Assembly: GCA_022424905.1 (NCBI GenBank)
Contig: JAKMGP010000023.1
Location: 1 to 64,000 of the forward strand
Direction: 5' to 3'
Length of the DNA stretch: 64,000 nucleotides
Source of the DNA: Akkermansiaceae bacterium
Lineage (GTDB): Bacteria > Verrucomicrobiota > Verrucomicrobiia > Verrucomicrobiales > Akkermansiaceae
Notes under the pieces: model-generated
What the model was told of the DNA's origin: nothing
The model's input: only the letters and a program-made list of their open reading frames with translations
Databases searched by the model: none
Position numbers and translations under genes: made by a program
In this document: in pieces, positions 11,501-23,500 of the stretch
Position numbering within the stretch: position 1 is the stretch's first letter
Layout: each line of letters starts with the position of its first letter

Positions 11501-14500
11501 AGTTTACCCTGCTCGAGGTCATGCTGTAATGTGTTCTCTTCAAGCTGCACAACAGCATCGTCCGAAAGACTCTCGCCTCTCACCTCGACACGATCAGTCC
11601 CGGCCCCTCCTCGGAGGAATAGTTCACTACCAATTTGCTCTACAGAACCTTCGCCGATTATAAAGGCATCATCACCTGCTCCCCCACGAACAAAGGTCTG
11701 CCCCGAGATCGCAAGCACTTTGAAGGTCATCCCTTCAACCTGCGCTCTGGGGACAGCAAATGTAATTGTGGGGGCTGAAATGTAGCCACTTCCATCGTCG
11801 GTAATTCTAACATCGACGATGCGCCCATTCTCAACCCTTGCTGTACCGGTCGCCGCTGTGCCCCCAGCTGAAGGAAGGGAAAACATGACATCGACTTCAG
11901 CACCCAAGCCCGAAGCCAAGTATCCACTTCCACCATCCAAAATCGTGACATCATCAACGCTACCGCCTTGATTTAATGAGACTACGGCCTCACCAAAATC
12001 ACCTACCTGCACAAATGTTTTTCCTGCAAAGCGAGCATTATTCAAGGTCAGAGCACTCGATACAGTTGAATCTAGTTTCAGTTTTGCTTCCTCAAATTCA
12101 TTAAAATAGACTTTAGGAGAATGTCCATCCACGTAGAGGGTGTTCCACTGCTCCTCCCGAACGGTTTCGAAAGACTGCAAGTATCCCGAAGGAACACCCA
12201 GATCGACTGGACCGGCGGTCACCAAACTTACACCCATGAGGTCGAGGAGGACCTCACCATCGAAAAGAATCTCGCGATCCTGTTCAACAAAGGCGAGCTT
12301 CTCACCTTCCACATTAGTAATGCTTTCAATCGTGTAGAGTAAATCAGTGTCCGTAACCTTAACTTTCCCGCCAATAAGAATATCATTTAAGGCATTTTCA
12401 ACTTCTTGGTAGGTAGCATTAGCTGAAAGAGAGATCGTATTAACTCCATTCACCATTAGGGTAAACTGCCCCCTACTTGCATCTGGTCTTAGTATCGACT
12501 GAACTTCATTTACACCTGCTATAGTGCCCGAGGTAATTGTGGTTGCTGACTTCGTTCCTTCAGCTCCGATCAACATAAGTTCGCTAACATCGCCAAGACT
12601 ACTATCGAAATAGAACATCCAGTTTCCTTTTCGCTCCGGATCCGGATGCTGTGTTGTTAGGTAATTTGCAACATATCCCGTAGTATCAAGAAAATCATCA
12701 AGTTGCATTCTTGCCGTAATGGTATTTCCAACATCATCCAAAGTTTCTTGAAATACTGCGTAAGACACGCCATCAGCAATGGTAATCGTTTCAGCAATAG
12801 TACCTGTCCGGCTTGCGGAGACATTGAACCCCTTTCCTCCCTCCTGAAGGATCACCTTGACAGCCTTAGCGTCGGAAACATCAACTAAGGTTGCGACATA
12901 GTCTGGATCCGCGTTGATTATTCGCTGGAGGGAATCGGCGATCATCACTTGATCGTCACCATCCGCGACTTGATAGCTGAAAGTTTTTTCCGGAATACCT
13001 TGGGCAGACAGAGTGATTGTCCAGACCTCACCAACCGATGCCGCTGCAATTGGAGTAAGAATTGAAACTTGCTCCTGAAGAATTGGGGTAGACTTAAAGG
13101 GTGTTTCACTCAATTGCATGCCCGTCAGCGCCAATAAGCGCCCAATAAGCTCATGATCATCGTATCGGTCAGAGAAAGTGATTTGATTTACGAGGTAATC
13201 ATTGATCATCTCCCCAATACTTTCTTGAGCCGAAGACGATAAGAAAGCGAGTTGTGCGATTAGATCAGTCGATGTTTGGTTACCCGCCTGATCAGTTGGA
13301 TAAATTAGTTTTGTTGCATCGGTGGTAATTCTCTTTTTATCGAGATCACGTTCCTCAAACACAAGGCTCGTGCCACTTGGGCCGCCAAGCGCAGATAGAT
13401 TATTAAATACAATAGTTTCCAATAAACCCTCCGGATCCTGCACCAAAACAGGATTGAGAATTCCATCTAGGGCTGCGGCCGCAGATACAACCTGCAGCTG
13501 GGCTCGGGCAGGCTCAACAACCTCGTATGCAACAACTCGTGTGACACCCTCAGTTAAACCGACACTCTGGCCATCACCGACTTCTTCCGTTCCCGCATCC
13601 TGATAACCATCTACCGAAGCGTAATCCGTCCGTTTACGGGTTGGGAAATTAATATCGAATGTCAATTCACCACCGCCAAAATACACGGTATCACTGCCTG
13701 TTCCGGTATTAACCACCATATCTGCAACTGGCCCCATATCGACTCCATAGATATAAACACGGTCATCACCAGCGCCCGTGAGAATTTGAATACGCTCAAT
13801 ATTAAGTAATTCTTCAAGCTTCACGCCCGCCCCATAAATGCGCTGCACTGTTTCACCCGAAACTTCCTCAGTGAATACATAGAAGGTGTCAGCCAGAACT
13901 GTTCCAACCACCGCTACCGAATCAAATCCGGCTCCACCATCAATCTTGATCTTTGCATTTTGAACGTAAACCAGTGCATCCACATCTACTTGTCGAGTAT
14001 CACTATCCCCCTTTTGAGTTACGTCACTACCCTCACCGGAAACTCCACTTACAGTCGCGCTACTACTATCAAGCTCCACTAATTCTTCATCTCCATTTAG
14101 GGTAAGCAGGGCCTTGATAAAGAATGTATCATCGCCGTTATCACCATAAAGTTTGATATCGGCTGTATTGTGATTAACCTCAAAATAATCGTCACCTGCT
14201 CCGCCATAGAAGTTCATTTGCGATGAGGTCCCCTTCGTGATTTCAGTCACAACTTCAATTACTTTGCCCTCGACTGAAACTTCTTCGGTATCGATCACAG
14301 AACCCACATAAAACTGATCGTCTCCTTCGTTACCAAACACATCAATCTCCTGTGCCGTATCGTCGCTGATGATCTTGTCGTTTCCAGCACCCCCGCGCAC
14401 TGTCACCTTCTCAATGGTTGAATAATTAAGGACCTGGAAGCGGGTGGCATTGGCCAATTCTGTCCGATTGATTGCCATCAATGCATCCGTATCAAGATTG

Positions 14501-17500
14501 TTAGTATCGCCAAGATTAACGGATTGATAGTCCGTTGCATCCCCGTCGAAATGCGCAACAATCAAGCCGTCGCCATGATTCCCATAGCCACGCCAACGAT
14601 CATTAGTGAATTCCCGGCTACTATCTCTATTCCGGTCGTAGACAGTATCCAACTGAATCAAATCATCTCCGTCGCTACCATTATAGGTAAGAGTATCAAG
14701 CCCATCCACTCCGGAGTCAGACAATTGTAAAAATGAATTCCCGACGACCTCATCCACAACGGTTACGATGTAGTTATCACCCGCTGCACCGCCATCTATG
14801 GTTAGCTGTGCATTCAATCCAATTTCATCCTCGTTCCCGTCGAAAATCCTAATCGTATCACTCTCTTCACCGGTCTCGACAGTCATCTCACCGAAATATT
14901 TTTCAATTTTGACTTCATCCCGTCCACCACCTGTTTGAATAAGGGTCGTCCCGGAAAAATCACTTTCCAGAGAGAGCTTGTCGACTCCGCTACCCAAGAT
15001 CAGGATCAGTTCCTCAAAACCGGAATACGTAACCCCTTCTTCGGCCATATCGAAACCAGCAATTGTGCTACCAGTTAATTTCCCCGTTCGTTCCGCGGCA
15101 TCAATTTGATTATCATAAATCAACTTGTCGGAACCGGCGCCGGCATCAATTTGGAGGCGACCTTTTACATTCGGAGTCTCGCTTGTAGCATTACCAATTT
15201 GGTAAACACCCCCCCCATCGCGACCCGTCACAATCGTCTCAGTTCCAATGTGAGTCGAAGGAATGACCAGAGTATTTCTCGCGGTGCCGAGCCAGAGATT
15301 CAAGTGATCTAGATTTTGGTAAACGATACCACCCAGACTTAGACCCGCTACTAGCTGATCAGAAAGTATTCCATCATTGACGGCATGATCACCTCCATCA
15401 TCAAGATTAAGAATATCAGCATCGCCGGTTCCACCGTTTATGCTCAAGATCCCCTTGATCTGATTGAGAGTTCCCAAGTCATCACCAAAGGCCACTAAGT
15501 GATCGCCAACATTGATGACATCATTACCACTCTCTGTATTGATTGTCGTTACTGCTGTTACGGGAGCACTTAGATCTCTAGCGTCACCGCTGATGGTCGG
15601 AGCATCGTTAACGGATGGCTCAGAAAACGTGATCTTCCAAGGACTAACAGATGTTCCTTCTCCAACAACGTCGACATTAAACCCACCCAAAGCCTCAAGC
15701 GCACTTTCAATCGAATTGGCTCCAGTCGCAGTTGCGTCCCAAGCAATCGGTGACGTATTGCGACCATCAAAGTTCAAGACGAAAGTCCCTCCTGTTACAC
15801 CTGAATTTCGATAAACCGTCTGAACCTCAGTAGCTGAGCTATTCCCCGGGGTTTCAGTCACGACTACAACATTTACCAAATCTACAATGATTGGCGGTAT
15901 ATTGGTCGCGGCCGGGTCAGTGAATTCGATTCGCCATGGAGTGCTGGCGATACCTACGCCGCTCACGTCGACCGAAAACCCAAGCGATTCAATCGCTTTC
16001 TGAATGGAATTCGTTCCGGTGGGCGGAGCATTATAGGCTATCGGATCAGTCTTTTTGCCACTGATATCAATCGTAAATGTTCCAGTCGTCGTCGTATAGA
16101 GAGTCTGAACTTCATTTGCTGCGGCTCGTCCGTTTAGCAAAGTGCCCACATTGACTCTGCTTCCAGAAGTTCCGCCAATAAGCATTGAATCCTCAACGAT
16201 AAGCTCCGCAACATCTTCCGCACCTGGAGAAATAAAGTTTATCAACCATGGATCCGAACTTTGACCAGAACCACTTACAGTGACTCCAGGGTTAGCAGGG
16301 AGAGCTTCCAAGGCAGCTCTAATCTCTGCAGCTGTGGCGTCAAACGTGAGCGGATGTTCCACACCGTCTGTGCTCTGCCCGTTGAGAGCTAATTGGAACG
16401 TCCCGCCGGTGACGTCAGAAGAAAAAGAAATACTCTGAATCTCGTCAACCGCCGCCCCACCCTCGGTGACCGTATTTGCAACCACTCCAAATGGAGTCTC
16501 CAGCTGGGAATCGTTGGCAATTAACTCCGGCACATCATTCACTCCAGTTTCCGTGAAAGTAATCAGCCATGGCGAGAAAGAAGAGCCAACACCGGTGACC
16601 TCAACCTTCAACCCGCCGAGCTCTTCAATCGCGTTTTTGACCGTCGCAGCATCAGCATCATGACTAATAGGAATCGTCGAACCGCGTCCGACATAAGAAA
16701 GAGTAAAGGATCCGCTTGCCGCAGTTGTCACAAGGCTCTGAACCTCATCGACGGCAGCCCTCCCCTCATACACGGTGATCGCAACTGCTTCACCGACCGT
16801 TCGGAAGTCAGAACCGATCACACCACGAAGTTCAGGGACATTTCCTGGAGTGAGAAATGCAACACGCCACGGATTTTCGGAGGACCCGAAGCCTGTCACT
16901 TCAATCATATTTGGGCCTAGCCGAGCCTCCAATGCAGACTTCACTTGGTCAGCCGTAGCATCATGGCGGAGACTCTCTGTAACCCACGCCCCGTCAAGCC
17001 CGAGCTGGAAATGACCGCTACTTGCATCGATCGAGATTGCCTGAACTTCATTATTTGCAGGTAACCCAGCCGCAGGAGCTCGACCTTCATTTTCAGTCCT
17101 CACTCTTACCTTAGCTTCTACCACTAAGGTGTCGGTTACGATCACCATGGGCGGCACATCTTGGAGGCCTGGGTCCAGATATGTAATGCGCCACGGATCT
17201 TCACCACTTCCCCGTCCGTTCACAATTACCGTATTGATTGTGTCTAATCCCTCAAGAGCCGCCTTTAAGTTGCTCGCCGTAATATTGTAGTCAAGAAGGG
17301 CCGTTTGAGTATGAGTCAAACCGGTCGTATCTCCGCCAAGACCAATCCTAAACTGCCCGCCAATGGCGTCACCGACCGAAATCTCCTGAACCTCATTTCC
17401 GGCCCGAACTCCCTCTGTCACTGTAGAAATTGTGGCACGACCTGAGAGAGCAATAATATTGACGGTATCATTTCCATCACCCGTATTTAAGGTCGTACTG

Positions 17501-20500
17501 GCACCGGAAGAATTTTCGAAAATAAAGTTGTTACCTAAATCACCCTGCGCATCACCCAAGGTAACACTCACATCTTCAAGACCTTGATAATTTAGATCTT
17601 CCGCAAAGAGTCCCACTATCTTTGTCGGCGTCAACCGTCCGCTTACCGCTGATGTGCTAGATGAATCATCCACGTTTAAGCGATCTGTATAATTTTGGAA
17701 GTTCTGATCCTCCCCCAAAAATCCTGCGAAGGTTTCGGTCAAAGTCCCATTTGCAGTGAGTTTAGTGAGCGGGACGGACACGCTGTCATACACCGGGCTG
17801 GAAGCTGGATTCTCTGCATTAGAATGTCCACCCGCCACAGTTGAGCTATCGATCGTCCGATTCCCGTAAGAATCGTAATACAGCTTGGATCCAGCAGTGA
17901 GAGACTCCAATGAACTCTCAACTGAATTTGCTCCCGTTGCAGAAGCGTTGTAAGCAATCGGAGCAGTCGTATAACCGTTATAAGTAAGACTGAAAGTCCC
18001 CCCGATTGCGGTATTTTTAAAGATTTGCTCCGGAGACCCATTTTGCACGGTCGAAATCGTCACGCCGATCGAACTCGTTGGGCCAACGAGTAGTTGTGGC
18101 AGATCCTCTAAACTTGGCCCGATAAAGGTAACTTCCCAAGGTGAACCGACTGAGCCCTCTCCGGTGACGCTCACTTTCCCGATAGAGTCCAGAGCCTCCA
18201 GTGCCGCTTTCAAATTCTCCGGTGAGGCATTGACTGATATTTCTTCAGTTTCTTCTCCCCGGAAAACGAGGGTAAAGGTTCCCGTTACTTCAGATGTCGA
18301 AATCCTTTGAATTTCGGGGGTGGTTTTCACCTCCCCAAGATCTAAGTTCCTCGAATCACCTGTAACAACCGCCGGATCTTCACTGAATTCGACAACCCAA
18401 GGATTGCTAGGTGTACCCGCTCCGGTAACGGAAACACCAGATTTGAAAGCACCTGTAGGAATAAGCTGATCAGGAATACCGGGGCCTGACCAATTAGCAA
18501 GCAGCGTTGCTGCACCTCCATTTTCAAACATTCGCACCTCGAATCCATGGGCACCTGCGCTCAAATTAGGGCGCTGCACACCAACCCGGGTTGAAGTTCC
18601 ATGGAGCCCATCGTTATCAACGATTTTCACGCCATCAAACAAGAGAATCGATCCATCATCACTGGTTGTAGAAAAATTGTAAGTTCCAGTCTCTGGTATG
18701 AAAATTGTCCCAGTCAATCGCACCGCAAACCTATCCGAGGGCCCGCCCGGCCACTGAGGGAATACGCCACTAGTTTTCGGGAAATTCACATTTTCTACAG
18801 TAGCAGTGTAGCTTGGTGTCGCATTGAAATCCACTTGCGAAAGACTACTGATTGGTCTTCCAACATTGAAAAACTCGGCCTTAAGACCAGTTTGCCCTTC
18901 GACGACCTTTTCCAGAGCCGCCTGAACCTCGGCAGCCGTCGCATCGTAAGGAATAGCGTCAGTAGTTTTACCATTCACGGTTAAGGTGAATGTTCCACCC
19001 GTTCCAGTCTGGTGGATCTCTCGACTTGTTGAATCTCCAGTGATGCTAACACCCACAAGATTTTGGGTTCCAGCGACTAGCTCCTCAATAAGCCCGGCCT
19101 CCGACCTCGGGAACAAAATAGACCATTCTTTCGGTGATGGACTAGTGACAGCCACATCGCCCACACTCTCGTTGATTTCGTCCTGGTAATTCACCTCAAC
19201 GATTTGGCCACGGGAGTCAAGCTTGGCGACATTCACCCAAACCTCATCACCATCCCTGTAAACAATTGGCACCTTAGTAACCGAAGAGCCCTCGCTCTGG
19301 AAGACAGAAGGAGCATTATCAACGACCTCTTTAAATAGAGGATCCAGTTCGCTGTAGAGAACGGTCTGAACATCGTCACGAATATTTAAATCCCCCTCAA
19401 TAAACTGAGTCCCGAGCGCGGATGCAGCATCCAAAACGTTGATAAGGTCGTTACCGGAGCCGCCAAGAATGCGGGTTTCTCCGCTTACTGCCTGAACATT
19501 AGCAATATCATCACCACCACCCATCACAAGCGTGGTTCTCTGCGAGATGGTTTCACTTCCACTTAGATTTAAAGTGAAACGATCGTCCTTTTTATCATCT
19601 GAATCACCAAACCCGAGTCGGATATCCATGTTTTCGATATTCTGGATTAAGACACCTTGGTAGGACGTTCCATCTACCGATATTCCACCTGGCAGAGCAA
19701 GCCCCTGAAGACTGACATAATTTCTAGAAACGGGGTTTCCGGCATCATCATATCGCTGGCGGTAGTCTGTGTTCTTTATTGGGATGCGACCATTAGCAGC
19801 AGAGTTTTGGAGTGTAACTGATGATATGGAAGGCCCGGGATTCGCTGCGGTAATCGTGATCTTTCGATCGACAGCTACAGCATTAAGTGTTGGATACCTC
19901 GCAATCGCCTTCGCAAGGAAACGGGCCACCGTCTCAAGGGAATTTTGGCCAGCTTTTGGCCAGAAATCAAAAGCAATCGGCGAGGACGAGATCCCATCAT
20001 TTACGTTAATGCCCCAATAGTCTCCAGTCTTGACCGTCCCACTTAGCTCAACTTCCCACGCTGAATTGCTAGGTACAGAGGTCACGGTGCCGGAAATATA
20101 AACCGGCTCGGCGACTGTTGCCGAAAGGCGAGTAATACGGTCAGCGGAAGTCTGGCCGGTGATAATAATCTTAGATCCAGATGTTGTTGCGCTGTAATTC
20201 GCATTATTGTCGATAATGGCAGCTAGCTCGTGCGCCACTGAACCCAAATCAAGACCGTCAGCAAGGTTGGCAGTATAAGTTGGAAGAGACAAGCTGAAGC
20301 CATTCCTTTCGTTTGTATCAGTATCAATCTTAACGGTATAGACTTGGCCAGATACTACCGACCCACTGAGGGTTAGAGTTGTCTGATTTGGTTCTCTTAC
20401 CACCACGCCTGCGTCAAAGAGAGCATCCCCGTTGGAGTCGAAAGCTTGAATTCTCTCGCCGTCTTTAACAGCGATCGTTTCATTTGTCAGACTACCAGTC

Positions 20501-23500
20501 GTAATCGTACCATCCTCATTGTGGACGATCACCTTATCGCCGTCACCCTCGCTATCGTTGCCTCCATCCACAACAAGCCGCCCCTTAATATCAGCCACCG
20601 TATAGTTTGCAGTCGACTTAAGAGCAAATATTACTGGATCGACCTCCACAACAGCAGGTGTAATTACCCTGGGCTCAGGGAGAACTGGCTTGCTGATTCC
20701 GTATCGAATTTCAGGTAGCTCGTAGGTAACTTTGACGATAGGGTCCCAGAATCGCCACCAATACCGACTCGAAATCTGTTCCACATGAGTGAGCACCATT
20801 TGCTCAATGACGTTGCTGATACTGTTGTGGCTGATAAGACGGAAACTTGAGTCTTTAGCGACCTGCGATGCATACCAAGTGGTAAGGTCGGCGACTGCTT
20901 GTACGAGAGCCCAGGCTGAAACAGCACGGCGAGATCCCCAAAACGTATCCCACCAGCTGTATGTAGACCGTATCGTCTGAGCTGGGCGAATCTTAACCTC
21001 TTCGACCATTACGGCAGGATCCTGCACTGTAAAGGGTGGCGGCTGATATTTGAACGCGGGGGGATCAAATACTTGAGCTGGAGCGTCTCCACCGAGATAA
21101 ATAATATCATCATTACTCCCTCCTCTCACCGTGATTTCCATCTCTGCCGGAGAGCTCAAAACGTAGATGTCATCTTTACCACCTGAACCATTGACCTCAA
21201 GCCGCTCAATCCCGGCAAAGTAGACGATCCTTCCAGCTCCAGCGACGTAGAATTCTGTGATGACAAATTGGTCCTCAATTGGTGTTCCATTGATGACCAT
21301 CGTATCAGTCCCATAACCACCATTAATAAAGACTGGGGCATTTTGAACATACTCATAGCGGTTCGATCCGCGTCCGCCAAAGAGGTTAGTTAAATTAGTA
21401 ACATCATCTGGCCGATCGGGATTCTTTTTGAGTGCGATAAAAGTATTGATAATGAAAGTGTCATCACCATCACCACCACCCAAATAAAGTGCAGCAATAT
21501 TATGATTAACCTCAAATTGATCATCGCCCCCAGCTCCAAAGACAAACATCTCAAACGAGTTCCCGTTAGTCATATTGTCGGTATCTGCCACCGGAACACC
21601 ATCTGGATACTCGAGATTCTTATTTCCTTCGTCAGGGATCTGGGGCACCGACCCTACGGACATCGTGTCGTCTCCACGGCCCGTTTCGATGACGACCGTA
21701 GTCGCTGTATCGTCACTCAACAGAGAATCATCACCATCCATCGTCCGGATCGTCATCCGCTCGACATCGCGATACAGAACCGTGTCACGCTGGGGATTAA
21801 CACCTCGGATAAGCGACTGTAGCCCTCTTGCTACGTCATAAAGGGTGTCAGAAAGCTTTGCCGTATAATTGTAAACAATTCCATCTACAGAGACATTCCA
21901 CGGAGATCCGGTCGCAACTTGACCTGTAAATTGAAAGCGGAAACCCTGACCATTCGAAGCCGGGATAACGGTCGTTCCTGGCGTTGTACTCTCTAGCGAA
22001 ACAGGAAGATTCGGATTTCTATTGGAGATTGATAGGTGGACTTTATCCCGCTTCACCGAACCGGTCACCTCCACGTTATATGGTTTTGTCAGATCAAACC
22101 GTTCACCAGCGATAACTCGGCCTGTATCCTCGCCAGCCCTGTTTAGATAAAATTCATCATCGTCGCTAGTGCCGAAGATATAGAGCTCGTCAAACCCTTC
22201 AGTACCACCCGAATCGCTAATGACAACCGACCCACCGCTGTTTCCATCGAGATTTACGATGTAATACTCGCTGAAACTACTGCCATTAATCCGCGACACT
22301 CTATTGTCTAGGGTCGCACGGCCGGTCCAGCCACTTGTCGTAATGATAGAACCGCCCACGTTGATTCGGTTATCTTGATCACCGACCACGATGACATTAT
22401 TACTATCACCTCCGGTTATCCGAGCATTTTCAAAAATCGACTTACCTTCGAGTTGAGGAATCATCTCGACCTCGAGAATGATTTCTTTGTCTATACCCGC
22501 AACACTTGTCTCAAAGGTCTCGCCTGCAGCGAAATACTGATCGCCAGTATCGCGCAATCCAGCCATTTGCGGGTCAGGATCACCGAGAAAATCGATCGCG
22601 AACGGGCCTGCTTTGGAGAAGTTTACAGTCGGAGGAATAACATATCCACTCCCAGGATTTGTCAGAGTTACCCCTGTAATCTTACCATTCTCAATCACCA
22701 AAGTTCCAGTCGCGGTCACTCCTCCTGTTGGTGCGGATGAGAAGGTCACAGTAGCGGCTGAAGTGTAACCGCTACCCCCATCGGAAATAGTCACATCGAT
22801 GACATCTCCGATTCCAATCTGACCCGAATCACTTACTGCCCCTGCCGTATCGGGGTTTATGTTAACAATCCCCGTAGCGTCGGAGAAACCAGCGTGGGTG
22901 GTCTTATAGAACTCCCCACCACTATCACCCGCAATCTTACCAACCACGAAGTGACCCCCAAAAAGCGACATATCCCAATCGCGCGTTTCAATCAGAGTAT
23001 CAACTCCTCCAGCATCAATGAAGGTATCCACACCAGGTCCTCCGGTAACATCATCATTACCAAGCCCGCTATCTAAGACATCGTCAAAAGAGGAACCAAT
23101 AAGTCGATCGTTACCAGCGCCACCAGCGAGGAAAAGAGCGAGCAAATCGTAAACTACCGCAGACCCATCAATCGTATCTCGACCGCCCGTAATGGCGAGA
23201 GGATCACTTGCATCAGCATAAATTGTCAGACTATCTAAGTCCGCCGTCTCATTACTACGCTTCGCATTGAGAATATCATAAGTGAGAACATAATCAGTCC
23301 CAATCCGTCTCGTTACCCTAACTACGCTTTCGTTACTCTCTACCTCAAATTGATCATCAAGAAGGGAGTCACCAAAGATAATGATCTCGTCAGCATCGTC
23401 GTCTGACATCACATCCCCATTCGCATCTAGCCCAGGCACCTCAATAGTCGAGGTCTCTGGAATAAAGAACCTACGACTCACTGCAGCAGTGAAAGTCGGC

